Source: Alphaproteobacteria bacterium
GTDB lineage: Bacteria > Pseudomonadota > Alphaproteobacteria > UBA8366
Direction: 5' to 3'
Assembly (NCBI GenBank): GCA_030743445.1
Contig: JASLSL010000336.1
Coordinates: 1-15,312, forward strand
Length of the DNA: 15,312 nt
Part shown: piece after piece, positions 1-7,039 of the stretch
How the letters are laid out: each line of letters begins with the position of its first letter
How positions within the stretch are numbered: the stretch's first letter is position 1
Position numbers and translations under genes: made by a program
The notes under the pieces: generated by a model
Seen by the model: only the letters and a program-made list of their open reading frames with translations
Told to the model about the DNA's origin: nothing
Databases searched by the model: none

Positions 1-256
1 CTGCGGAATCGTGGTAGATGCGCGCGCCCGCAAATTGCGCCAGCTTGCGCAGATCGATATGGGTTTCGTCGAACTCGTAATTGCCGGCGATGAACCCCGG
101 CAGCATGCCGGAATAGGGCGTGTGCACGTCGCGGGTGATCAGCGTGATGCGCACCCCCGGCACCGGTTTCATGGCGAACATCTTGAGGACGGCGAGGTGG
201 CTGTGGCCGCCGCCGATCAGCACCAGGTCCTTGACGATGGGAACGTCGGACTTCAT
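1..256 (-). CDS. SelD-associated FAD/NAD(P) oxidoreductase, N-terminal part (truncated by window edge)
   Basis: Only the first 85 codons are in the window; the gene runs off the left edge. The ATG is at 256-254. Residues 11-20 read LVLIGGGHSH, a Rossmann FAD-binding glycine motif, followed by LITRDVHTPYSGMLPGFIAG (about 39-58). This combination is characteristic of the NDH-2-like oxidoreductase domain found fused to the N-terminus of selenide, water dikinase (SelD), or as its stand-alone homologue. In the fusion, the C-terminal SelD part makes selenophosphate from selenide and ATP; the flavin domain is thought to act in selenium redox handling. Whether a SelD domain follows cannot be seen here. 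It is divergent from the class V aminotransferase gene with a 53-bp gap and has no strong Shine-Dalgarno. The selenate-type ABC genes nearby support a selenium role. The family call is firm; the fusion is inference. Confidence 0.8.
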   Translation of the reverse strand, partial: MKSDVPIVKDLVLIGGGHSHLAVLKMFAMKPVPGVRITLITRDVHTPYSGMLPGFIAGNYEFDETHIDLRKLAQFAGARIYHDSA

Positions 257-309
257 GCGCCGTGTTCTAGCAGGTCGCCTTGCACAAGGCCAAATGCTAA
301 CGTCGCGCC

Positions 310-1512
310 ATGACAGGCGTTCCAAAGGATATCCGGGACCGGTTTCCGGCGACGCGCGACGGCGTCTACCTCGCGACCTCGGCGCGCGGGCTGATCCCGC
401 AGGAGGTCCACCATGCGGTCGCCGCCGATCTCGACGCGCGTCTCAACGGCACCACCGACAAGGCGGAAATGTTCGCCGCGGTCGAGAACGCCCGTGCCGG
501 GTTGGCCCGGCTGATCAACGCCGAGCCTGACGAGATCGCGATCACCAAGAACGTGTCGGAGGGGCTGAACGCGATTGCCTCGGCGCTGCCTTGGGCCGCC
601 GGCGACAATGTCGTCATGTGCAGCGAGATCGAGCATCCGAACAACCTCTACCCGTGGCTCAATCTGCGCGCGCGGCTCGGGATCGAGGTCCGCGACCTGC
701 CGGCCGACGGCGGCCATGTCCCGGTCGACAGAATGGTCGAGGCGATGGACGAGCGGACCCGAGCCGTCACCATAGCCAGCATGAGCTTCACGCCGGGCTT
801 CCGCACCGACCTCGCGACCCTCGGCCGGGCCTGCCGCGAGCGCGGGATATTCCTGCTGGTCGACGCGGTGCAGTCGACCGGGATCCTGCACACCGACGTC
901 GAGGCGCTCGGCATTGACGGTCTCGCGACCTCGACCTCGAAGGGATTGCTCGGGCTCTACGGCATGGGGTTCCTCTATTGCCGGCGGGCGTGGGCGGAAA
1001 AGCTGACCCCGGTCTATCTCGCGCGCTTCGGGGTCGATCTCGGCGACATCAGCGAGGCCGAGAAGGGCGGCGACAACTACCGGCTGATGCCGGGCGCCAG
1101 GCGTTTCGATGTCGGCAACTACAATTACCCGGGTGCCGTGGCCGCCGAGGCGGCGCTCGATCTCCTGAACGGTATCGGCACGGAGGCAATCGAGGCGTAC
1201 GTAGTAGACCTCGCCCACCGGCTCGCTCGGGGATTGCTCGACCTCGGCCTGCCCGTGGTCGGCGGCGCGCCCGGCGCCCATACCGGCTCGATCGTCTGCC
1301 TCGGCCGGCGCGGCGAGGCGGCCGGGCACGGCAAGACCGACGATCCGGAAATGGCCTCGCTCGCCGCGCACCTGGAGGCGGGCGGCGTCGCCTTCACCAT
1401 TCGGCTCGGCCTGCTGCGCTTCGCGCTGCACCTCTACAACACGGCGAACGACGTCGAGCGGGTGCTGGAGCTCGCGGCAGAGTGGGTCGAGGGCCGTGAC
1501 AAAGCGGCCTAG
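310..1512 (+). CDS. Class V PLP-dependent aminotransferase family protein
   Basis: 400 aa, fold-type I PLP enzyme related to cysteine desulfurases and selenocysteine lyases. Asp185 in LLVDAVQSTG should contact the pyridine nitrogen, and Lys211 in ATSTSKGLLGLYGMGFLY should form the Schiff base. The Ser/Thr-rich phosphate-binding stretch ITKNVSEGLN lies near residue 80, and SEIEHPNN near 104. Two hallmarks of cysteine desulfurases are missing. The residue before the lysine is Ser, not His. The C-terminal loop that normally carries the persulfide cysteine is collapsed to FTIRLGLLRFALHLYNT. It therefore probably does not make a persulfide or selenopersulfide on a cysteine; it could be a lyase, epimerase or transaminase. 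The ATG at 310 has no clear Shine-Dalgarno. It is divergent from the SelD-associated gene and convergent (14 bp) with the His/Met-rich protein gene. A selenium role rests only on location. Confidence 0.85.
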   Translation: MTGVPKDIRDRFPATRDGVYLATSARGLIPQEVHHAVAADLDARLNGTTDKAEMFAAVENARAGLARLINAEPDEIAITKNVSEGLNAIASALPWAAGDNVVMCSEIEHPNNLYPWLNLRARLGIEVRDLPADGGHVPVDRMVEAMDERTRAVTIASMSFTPGFRTDLATLGRACRERGIFLLVDAVQSTGILHTDVEALGIDGLATSTSKGLLGLYGMGFLYCRRAWAEKLTPVYLARFGVDLGDISEAEKGGDNYRLMPGARRFDVGNYNYPGAVAAEAALDLLNGIGTEAIEAYVVDLAHRLARGLLDLGLPVVGGAPGAHTGSIVCLGRRGEAAGHGKTDDPEMASLAAHLEAGGVAFTIRLGLLRFALHLYNTANDVERVLELAAEWVEGRDKAA

Positions 1513-1526
1513 GCCGCCGCCGGGCG

Positions 1527-2132
1527 TCAGCTCGACTTCGCCGGGACCTTGATGGTGAAGAGCTGCGGTTCGTCCGAGTCCGGAAACTCGATATAGAGTT
1601 CGATCGTGAACGGCCGGCTGACCTCGTTGCCGACCGTCGCGTGCAGCACCGTGTCGTGCTGGGTCTTTGAGAGGAAGCGCATCACCTCCGGCTCGTCGTC
1701 CTTCGTCGGCACGACCTTGATCATCGCGCGGAAGCGGTCGGCGCGGATCGACTTGGTGAAGGCGTTGTAGAACACCAGCTGAAAGCCGCAGGCCTCGGAA
1801 TACATGCCCTCGAGATGATGCATCTTGTTGGGCGCCATGAAGAACGCGCCGCCATGTTGCGGCTCGTGGATCGTGTGGGCTCCCTTCATGTGGACCATGT
1901 CCTTGCCGGGCACCGCGTGGTGCGACGCCGGCATGCCCTTGTGGTGGGCGCCGCCGGCCTGGCGTTCGGCCGCCTCGGTGACACGAACGGCGAGGTCGCA
2001 CGAGCCGGGCTTGGCCATCCCCGCTGTATGCGTGGGTGCCCCGTGTCCCTTGTGCATGTCCGATGCCTGGCCGTGCGGCGCCATCGACAGGGCGAGGGCT
2101 ACTGGGAAAAGTATCGCTGCGGGCAATCTCAC
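1527..2132 (-). CDS. Secreted His/Met-rich protein, putative periplasmic metal-binding
   Basis: 201 aa from a GTG start at 2132-2130, chosen because GGAGGG lies exactly 7 nt upstream; a TTG one codon earlier is possible. Residues 1-24 (MRLPAAILFPVALALSMAPHGQAS) form a signal peptide. The next 85 residues are dense in His and Met (H28, H30, H35, H63, H64, H71, H72, H81, H86, H89, H93, H105, H106), as in periplasmic copper or other soft-metal binding proteins. The C-terminal 110 residues look like a beta-sandwich, with HGGAFFMAPNKMHHLEG followed by alternating hydrophobic strands, and have no TM segment. I do not recognise a named family. It is the last gene of the minus-strand series, 47 bp after the permease, so it is probably co-transcribed with the ABC genes. 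Possible roles are metal or selenium-oxyanion chaperoning or protection; these are inference. Confidence 0.75.
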   Translation of the reverse strand: MRLPAAILFPVALALSMAPHGQASDMHKGHGAPTHTAGMAKPGSCDLAVRVTEAAERQAGGAHHKGMPASHHAVPGKDMVHMKGAHTIHEPQHGGAFFMAPNKMHHLEGMYSEACGFQLVFYNAFTKSIRADRFRAMIKVVPTKDDEPEVMRFLSKTQHDTVLHATVGNEVSRPFTIELYIEFPDSDEPQLFTIKVPAKSS

Positions 2133-2139
2133 CAAACAT

Positions 2140-2145
2140 CCCTCC
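2140..2145 (-). promoter_or_regulatory. Ribosome binding site setting the start of the His/Met-rich protein
   Basis: The minus strand reads GGAGGG here, 7 nt before the GTG at 2132-2130. The ATG at 2139-2137 that directly follows it is in another frame, so the site favours GTG as the true start. Confidence 0.6.
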
Positions 2146-2179
2146 GTTCGTGGTCGGCGACGTTAGCACGATTCGATCG

Positions 2180-3682
2180 TTAGGCCGCGTCCGGCGTGCT
2201 GCGCAGGCGCAGGCGCCGGCGCAGGTTCCGCGAGCAGATGTCGATCGCGATATTCAAGAGCGCGGTGATCACGATCAGCAGCATCGCCCGGTCGATGCGG
2301 ATGTCGGCGATCGCGCTGTCGATGTGAAAGCCGAGGGTGTGAATGCCGAGAATGCCGAGGATCGCCGTCTCGCGCATGATCACCTCCCAGCGGTAGAACA
2401 GGAAGGCGAGGAACTGGCCGTAGACCCGCGGCACCACCTCGTAGGCATAGAGGTTGACGCCCTTGGGCGCGTCGGGCCGGCGCTCCAACTCGTTGACGTG
2501 GCGTCCTATCAGGTGGCCGATGATCGCACCATTGTGGAGCGACAAGGCGACGATCGCCGGCAGCATCGACGGCCCCCAGAGCTGCAGGAAGATGTAGGCC
2601 AGCACGTATTCGGGCGTCGAGCGGGCGATCACTAGAAACACGTGGCCGACGGTGCGGCCGGCTCGGCCGAAGAACCGATCCGAGATCATCGGGAAGAAGG
2701 CGAGCGCCAGAATTCCGGTGCCGACCAGCGCGATTTGGGTCAGCAGGATCGTCGCGACGATGCCGGGCAGCGCCTGATGCGAGAGCAGCGCCCAGGTCCA
2801 ATCGCCGAAATTCAGCCACGCGCCCGGGTCGAGGATCTCGGCATTGCGCAGCGGTGCGGGCACGATGTCTTCGGTGAAGAAGCGCTGCACGTTGACCCAC
2901 TCGAAGGTCGTCGTGCCGGCGCCGGCGGCGATCGCGAACGGCGAGGCCGCGACGTAGACCCAGGCGATCCGCGGCCGCATCCACAAGCGGATTGTCGCGA
3001 TCAGCACGAAAAACAGGATCAAGAGTGCGGAGACCTCGGAATAATGGCCCTGCTTGAAGAACGATTCGAGGTAGAAGCCGAGCGTCGGCAGGCCGACGAA
3101 GCCGAGCACCGCGCTGGAGCGCAACCCGCACTCGAGCCGGTAGAAGGTGTAGTCCTTCAAGTGGACCCAGACGTCGGGCAGCTTGGCATAGAAGAAGGTC
3201 GAGATGCGCCCGGCCCCGGGCGGCAGCGTCTTGAGCGCGCGGAGGTCCGCTTCCTCCAGTATTTCGGCATAAACCTTGGCGCAGATGCCGGTATAGGGGA
3301 TCGCGATGGCGAGGATGCCGGCGAGCGGCGAGGGGCCGAACATCTGGATGAAGATTAGCGCCCAGAACAGCTCGTGGATCGCGCGGATGAAGGCGCAGAC
3401 CCAGCGCACCGGACCGAAATGCTGGAACACCGGCGCCAGCACGAAGCCGAAGACCGAGCCGGCGGCGACGCCGAGCACCGCGAAGGCGACGGTCTGCAAC
3501 AACGCGTCGGCGAGCTGATCGACGGCGAGGAAATCCGGCGTCGCGAACCCCCAGGCCATGCGGCCGAGCTCGGTCCACGGGTCGAGCGTGGTGACCTCCA
3601 GGTCGGCGAAAATCAGGCAGAAGAGCGCGATGCCGACGAAGCCGAAGCTCGCATTCACCGTGGCCGAGCGCCGGACTAACAC
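2180..3682 (-). CDS. PhnE-type ABC transporter permease, fused double domain (putative selenate/phosphonate-like importer)
   Basis: 500 aa from a GTG at 3682; an in-frame stop near 3721 limits upstream extension, and GTG at 3658 is another option. It is a tandem duplication of the PhnE-type permease. After an N-terminal TM (about 12-28), domain 1 spans roughly residues 60-270 with a cytoplasmic coupling loop around ADLRALKTLPPGAGRIS. Domain 2 spans roughly 300-490 with the matching loop ELERRPDAPKGVNLYAYEVV and the typical tail RWEVIMRETAILGILGIHTLG. Ordinary PhnE is about 260-280 aa, so this single chain can supply both membrane halves of the transporter. It belongs with the ATPase and binding-protein genes upstream. 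A 104-bp palindromic repeat separates it from the ATPase gene. Substrate cannot be read from the permease; the selenate idea comes from the binding protein and the neighbouring SelD-type gene. Confidence 0.88.
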   Translation of the reverse strand: MLVRRSATVNASFGFVGIALFCLIFADLEVTTLDPWTELGRMAWGFATPDFLAVDQLADALLQTVAFAVLGVAAGSVFGFVLAPVFQHFGPVRWVCAFIRAIHELFWALIFIQMFGPSPLAGILAIAIPYTGICAKVYAEILEEADLRALKTLPPGAGRISTFFYAKLPDVWVHLKDYTFYRLECGLRSSAVLGFVGLPTLGFYLESFFKQGHYSEVSALLILFFVLIATIRLWMRPRIAWVYVAASPFAIAAGAGTTTFEWVNVQRFFTEDIVPAPLRNAEILDPGAWLNFGDWTWALLSHQALPGIVATILLTQIALVGTGILALAFFPMISDRFFGRAGRTVGHVFLVIARSTPEYVLAYIFLQLWGPSMLPAIVALSLHNGAIIGHLIGRHVNELERRPDAPKGVNLYAYEVVPRVYGQFLAFLFYRWEVIMRETAILGILGIHTLGFHIDSAIADIRIDRAMLLIVITALLNIAIDICSRNLRRRLRLRSTPDAA

Positions 3683-3719
3683 GCTGGCACCCGACAGGCG
3701 GTCGGAGTCGAATAATTGT

Positions 3720-3823
3720 CACCCCCACCCCAACCCTCCCCCGTCAAGGGGGAGGGGGTGTTATTTCGCCTTTTCGCGCTTTTATTCCCTCCCCCCTGGA
3801 GGGGGAGGGTTAGGGTGGGGGGG
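3720..3823. repeat. Palindromic GC-rich intergenic repeat (type C) inside the ABC operon
   Basis: The arms at 3722-3742 and 3801-3823 are inverted copies, differing by one base plus two extra G at the outer end. Each arm also carries its own hairpin: CCCTCCCCC / GGGGGAGGG closing around 3734-3756, and a second around 3787-3808. The middle is AT-richer (3760-3786). This type of REP-like element is common between genes in GC-rich proteobacteria. It sits 27 bp after the ATPase stop and 37 bp before the permease start, where it could cause partial termination or shape mRNA stability. There is no ORF and no target-site duplication that I can see. Confidence 0.8.
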
Positions 3824-3850
3824 AACGCGCAGCGCGCAATCGGGCGCACG

Positions 3851-4513
3851 CTACGCCTCGCCGATATAGAGCGGGGCGAGGTCCTGGCGGGTCAGGTCGG
3901 CGGCCGGCTCGTCGAACACGATGCGGCCGTCCTGAATCCCGACGATGCGGCCGCAATAGGCGAGCGCTAGATCGACGTCGTGCATCGCCAGGACCATGGT
4001 GTCGTGCGCCGCGGCGATCGTATCGAGCACAGCGCGCGCCTGGTGCTCGTCGACCGCGGAGACCGGCTCGTCGCCGAGCAGCACCTCGCCGTCGTGGTAA
4101 AGCGCGCGGGCCACGGCGGTGCGTTGCTGCTGACCGCCCGACAGCTCGCCCGCCGGCTGCATCAGTTTGTCGGCGAGGCCGAGGTCGGCGACGATCGGTT
4201 GGATCGCCTCGATCTCGCGGCGCATCGGCCAGGCGAGGTTGACCAGGTTGTACCAGGTCGGGTTGGCCTCGAGCCGGCCCATGTAGATGTTGTGGAACAC
4301 CGAGAGCGTCTTGACGAGCCCCCCGTCATGCGGCACCAGCGCCGCCTTCTCCGGATGCTGGCTGTGCAGCAGGGTCAGCAGGGTCGATTTGCCGGCCCCG
4401 CTGCGCCCGACCAGCGCCACTTTTTCGCCGCGCTCGATCTTCAGGCTGACGCCCTTCAGGACCGCCTTGCCGTCGTAGCGGACGGTCTCGTCCCGGAGGT
4501 CGAACAGCGCCAT
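3851..4513 (-). CDS. PhnC-type ABC transporter ATP-binding protein, compact form
   Basis: 220 aa. Walker A is GRSGAGKST (36-44), signature LSGGQQQR (124-131), Walker B VLLGDEP (144-150, Asp148/Glu149) and H-loop His178 in LAMHDVDLAL. The stretch between Walker A and the Q-loop is short, as in a compact PhnC-like subfamily that I recall keeping SVFHNIYMGRL and a WYNLVNL helix, both present here. The Q-loop glutamine is replaced: the sequence reads AALVPHDGGLV, with His62 where VPQ or FQ is expected. The ATG overlaps the stop of the binding-protein gene by one base (TGATG), implying translational coupling. It energises the fused permease encoded downstream. The ATPase family is certain; the substrate is inferred from the binding protein. 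Confidence 0.92.
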   Translation of the reverse strand: MALFDLRDETVRYDGKAVLKGVSLKIERGEKVALVGRSGAGKSTLLTLLHSQHPEKAALVPHDGGLVKTLSVFHNIYMGRLEANPTWYNLVNLAWPMRREIEAIQPIVADLGLADKLMQPAGELSGGQQQRTAVARALYHDGEVLLGDEPVSAVDEHQARAVLDTIAAAHDTMVLAMHDVDLALAYCGRIVGIQDGRIVFDEPAADLTRQDLAPLYIGEA

Positions 4514-5373
4514 CAGTCGTCGATCAGGCCGATGGATTTCGCGGTGTCGAGGATCGGCGCGTAGTCGCCGTTCGAGGCCGCGACGAAGCTCTTGCGCGGG
4601 AAGGCGTCGAGCAGCATTTTGTCCTTCATGCCGAGCAGCGCCTGGCGGACCTTGGCCTTGAAGCCGGCGCCGAACGTCGCCTCGACGTCGCCCCGGATCG
4701 ACCATTGGTAGTCGGGATAGGCCGGGGTCGTCCAAGTGATCCGGACCTTGGCCGGGTCGACCTTGCCGGCCTTCTTCTCGTTCTCGAAGACCTTGTAGTT
4801 CAGGGCGCCGACCTCGTAGGCGCCGGACTGCACCAGCGCCAGGGTGCGCGAATGGTCGCCCGAGAAGCCGACCCGCGAGAACACATCGTCCGGCGACTTG
4901 CCGAATTGCTTGCGGATATGGAATTCCGGCATCAGACGGCCCGAGGTCGAACCCTTGGAACCGAAGGTGAAGGTCCGGCCGGCGATCGCCTTCGGGAAAT
5001 CCTTGCTCTCCGCGATGCCGGTCGCCGCGTTGGCGATGAAGTAGGTGGTGAAGAACTGGTCCTCGTACCCCTGGGCGATCGCCTCCGAGCCCTTGACCAG
5101 ACGGCGCGCGTGTACGCCCGACAGCCCGCCGAACCAGGCGAGCTGGACCTGATTGTTGCGGAAGGCGGTGACCGCCGCGGCGTAGGACTTGACCGGGATG
5201 TACCTCACCTCGACGCCGAGCTTGGCCGCAAGGTAATCCGCGACCTTGTCGAAGCGCTGCTTCAGGCGCGTTTCGTCCTCGTCCGGAATCGCGGTGAAGA
5301 CGAAGCTGTCGGCCAGTGCCGTCGAGCCGGCGATGACGGCGAGCGCCATGGCAAGGAGGGATTTTCTGAGCAT
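4513..5373 (-). CDS. PhnD-type periplasmic binding protein, putative selenate ABC transporter subfamily
   Basis: 286 aa from the ATG at 5373, preceded by AGGG; a GTG seven codons upstream (5394) is open but would put a hydrophilic extension before the signal peptide MLRKSLLAMALAVIAGSTALA. The mature part is a two-lobed binding protein of the PhnD family. The diagnostic run IPDEDETRLKQRFDKVADYL is followed by YIPVKSYAAAVTAFRNNQVQ and LAWFGGLSGVHARR. Later motifs are GSKGSTSGRLMPEF (near 150) and GALNYKVFE. From memory, this pattern matches the family annotated as 'putative selenate ABC transporter substrate-binding protein', found in genomes with selD. A SelD-associated oxidoreductase gene lies 4 kb away. 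First gene of the binding protein-ATPase-permease series. Phosphonate or phosphite binding is the main alternative, but no phosphonate-degrading gene is nearby. Confidence 0.85.
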   Translation of the reverse strand: MLRKSLLAMALAVIAGSTALADSFVFTAIPDEDETRLKQRFDKVADYLAAKLGVEVRYIPVKSYAAAVTAFRNNQVQLAWFGGLSGVHARRLVKGSEAIAQGYEDQFFTTYFIANAATGIAESKDFPKAIAGRTFTFGSKGSTSGRLMPEFHIRKQFGKSPDDVFSRVGFSGDHSRTLALVQSGAYEVGALNYKVFENEKKAGKVDPAKVRITWTTPAYPDYQWSIRGDVEATFGAGFKAKVRQALLGMKDKMLLDAFPRKSFVAASNGDYAPILDTAKSIGLIDD

Positions 5374-5427
5374 GGTTCCCTGGCCCCTGAACACGATCTC
5401 GTTGCCGCCCCGTCCCGTTCGATGCCG

Positions 5428-5455
5428 ACGTTAACCAGACTACACTAACTGTCAA
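5428..5455 (-). promoter_or_regulatory. Candidate promoter for the selenate-type ABC operon
   Basis: The minus strand has a perfect TTGACA (5455-5450) followed at 16 nt by a weak -10 match TAACGT (5433-5428), 55 bp before the binding-protein ATG. The -35 is good and the -10 is poor, so this may need an activator or may be chance. Confidence 0.3.
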
Positions 5456-5502
5456 CCACACCTTTTCGTGATGAAAGGCGCGGGGTTGAACCAAGGAAGG
5501 TG

Positions 5503-5522
5503 GACCGGTTCGCCACCCGGTC
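5503..5522 (-). terminator. Hairpin at the end of the MFS gene
   Basis: GACCGG and CCGGTC pair around an 8-base loop; the stem overlaps the MFS stop codon. A competing GGTGG/CCACC pairing exists. No T-run follows, so it is a weak terminator candidate between the MFS gene and the ABC operon. Confidence 0.25.
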
Positions 5523-6771
5523 AATCCCCGCGCGGCTTCGAATCCTCGGCACCCAGATAGACCAAAAGGCAAAGCGCCAGCATGCACCCGATGAAGGCAA
5601 AGACGAGGCGGTAGGCGATCTCGGGTGCGGCGGCTCCGGCCGCACCCCCGGTCGCCGGGAAGGCGCCGACGATCACGCCGGTCGCGATCGGAAGTACGAC
5701 GGAGCCGATCGCCTGCGCTAGGTTCACGGTGGTCACGCCGCGGCCCGCCAGGCGGTCGGGGAACAGCGAGCGGCCGTGGGCGACGACGACGATGCCGTAG
5801 GCGGTGACGAAACAGAGCAGCACCAACAGCAATGCGGCGAGCCACACCGGCGGCTTCGGGATCGCCGCCAGCAGCGCGAACACGGTAAGCGTCGCGAGCG
5901 TGCCGGCGATCACCACGCGCTTGCGCGAATTGAACATCCGGTCCATCGGGCCATAGGCGAGGATGCCCGCGACCTGGGCCGCGCCCATCGCCAGCAGCAC
6001 GTTGCCGCGGGCAAGTGCCGCCAACCCGTGGACGTCGTGCAGATACGGCCCGGCCCAGATGCCGAGCACCGTCACCATGCTGGCATAGACGAAGAGGTGC
6101 ATGGTGAAGACGCGCAACAGGCCCGGGATGCGCCAGACCTCGACGATACCGCTGAGAATCTGGGCGACGCTCTCAGGCGCCGAGGCGCCGAATTCGTCCC
6201 CCGGCGCCCGGTCGCGCACCAGGATCACGAACAGTACGCCCGCAAGCGCGGTGATCAGGGCGGCGATGACGAAGGCGGCGCGCCAGCCATAGAATTCGCT
6301 CGCTGCCGCCAGCGGGGTCGCACCCATCAGCACGCCGATCTGGCTCAACGCGAAGATCCAGCTCAACACCATGGTGTAACGCTCGCCCGAGAACCAGCGC
6401 GAGGTCACCAGCACCGCCCCCATGAAGTTGCCGGCGCAGCCGATGCCGATGACGAAGCGGGCCGCGAACAGCATCGCGCCGGTCTCGGCTACCGCGTTCA
6501 CGAGCGCGCCGAGGACCGCGAGCGCCGTCAGCCAGCCGACCGTGCGCCGGACCCCGAAGCGGTCGAACATCATGCCGACCGGAATCTGCATCACGGTGAG
6601 GGCGATGAAGAAGGCGCTGCCGGCGAGCCCCAGCATCTCGGCCGAGAGGTCGAGGTCGCGCACCAGCTCGGGCGCGATCACCCCGTTCGAGACGCGGAAG
6701 AACTGGCTCAGCGCGGTCATCGCCGCCAACAGTGCGATGATCCGCAGGCCGGCCAGCCGGTCGGTTGGCAT
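5521..6771 (-). CDS. Major facilitator superfamily transporter
   Basis: 416 aa, about 12 hydrophobic segments spread over the whole length with a hydrophilic central loop near residues 195-215 (VRDRAPGDEFGASAPES). The MFS motif A is present between TM2 and TM3 as GMMFDRFGVRRT (66-77). The TM1 region FFRVSNGVIAPELVRDL and the TM4-5 stretch FIGIGCAGNF-type glycine motif fit proton-driven uptake or efflux carriers of organic anions. The ATG at 6771 has AAGGAG 6 nt upstream. It is on the same strand as the ABC genes, 147 bp before the binding-protein ATG, with a weak hairpin in between, so co-transcription is uncertain. The substrate cannot be told from the sequence. Its place beside the selenium transporter makes selenium-compound or sulfur-compound transport possible, but that is inference only. 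Confidence 0.85.
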   Translation of the reverse strand: MPTDRLAGLRIIALLAAMTALSQFFRVSNGVIAPELVRDLDLSAEMLGLAGSAFFIALTVMQIPVGMMFDRFGVRRTVGWLTALAVLGALVNAVAETGAMLFAARFVIGIGCAGNFMGAVLVTSRWFSGERYTMVLSWIFALSQIGVLMGATPLAAASEFYGWRAAFVIAALITALAGVLFVILVRDRAPGDEFGASAPESVAQILSGIVEVWRIPGLLRVFTMHLFVYASMVTVLGIWAGPYLHDVHGLAALARGNVLLAMGAAQVAGILAYGPMDRMFNSRKRVVIAGTLATLTVFALLAAIPKPPVWLAALLLVLLCFVTAYGIVVVAHGRSLFPDRLAGRGVTTVNLAQAIGSVVLPIATGVIVGAFPATGGAAGAAAPEIAYRLVFAFIGCMLALCLLVYLGAEDSKPRGD

Positions 6772-6870
6772 GCAACTCTCCTTCAGTGCGGGACGTGTGC
6801 CGCGGTCTACCTAACGGGCCAGCGGTCCCGCCGAAAGGACCATTCCGGGTCGATCGACAGAGCCAAAGAC

Positions 6871-7037
6871 CCCCTCACCCTCCCACCGCTTCGCGGCGGG
6901 TCCCTCCCTCTCCCATTTCATGGGAGAGGGTAATTTGCCGTGATCCCAAGCCCCTCTCCCGCTTGCGGGCTTGGACGCCTGACAGGGCGTTCAAGGAGGG
7001 GCCCAATCGAACGACGTGAGATTGGGAGGGTGAGGGG
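6871..7037. repeat. Inverted-repeat element, copy A (167 bp)
   Basis: Terminal arms CCCCTCACCCTCCCA (6871-6885) and TGGGAGGGTGAGGGG (7023-7037) are perfect 15-bp inverted repeats. Inside are further hairpins: CCGC-TTCG-GCGG near 6886-6898 and CTCTCCCATTTCATGGGAGAG near 6908-6928. The first 60 bp and last 50 bp nearly match the element at 8637-8790; the middle differs and is longer here. It carries no ORF and fills most of the 268-bp gap between the MFS start and the haloalkane dehalogenase stop, ending two bases before that stop. REP/MITE-like intergenic element; it may act as a terminator. Confidence 0.85.
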
Positions 7038-7039
7038 CC

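Noticed and set aside
253..2169. Long 638-codon open frame on the minus strand
   Set aside because: It is antisense to the aminotransferase and overlaps the His/Met-rich gene in another frame. Its translation is Arg/Gly/Ala/His-rich with no domain, which is expected in GC-rich DNA.
2163..5373. Phosphonate (phn) uptake operon as the primary call
   Set aside because: The gene family is PhnCDE-related, but no C-P lyase, phosphonatase or phosphite dehydrogenase gene is present. The binding protein's motif set fits the selenate-type subfamily and a SelD-type gene is close. Kept only as an alternative.
5461..5525. Possible tRNA (selC) in the gap before the binding protein
   Set aside because: There is a GTTCG-like stretch and a short stem, but no acceptor stem, anticodon arm or cloverleaf can be drawn.
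3851..5845. Minus-strand frame joining the ATPase with upstream sequence into one 664-aa protein
   Set aside because: The upstream part is out of frame with the binding protein and MFS genes. The true ATPase start is the ATG at 4513 overlapping the binding-protein stop.
6871..7037. CRISPR array or phage attachment site
   Set aside because: The repeats are inverted, not direct with spacers; there is no cas gene, integrase or tRNA end nearby.
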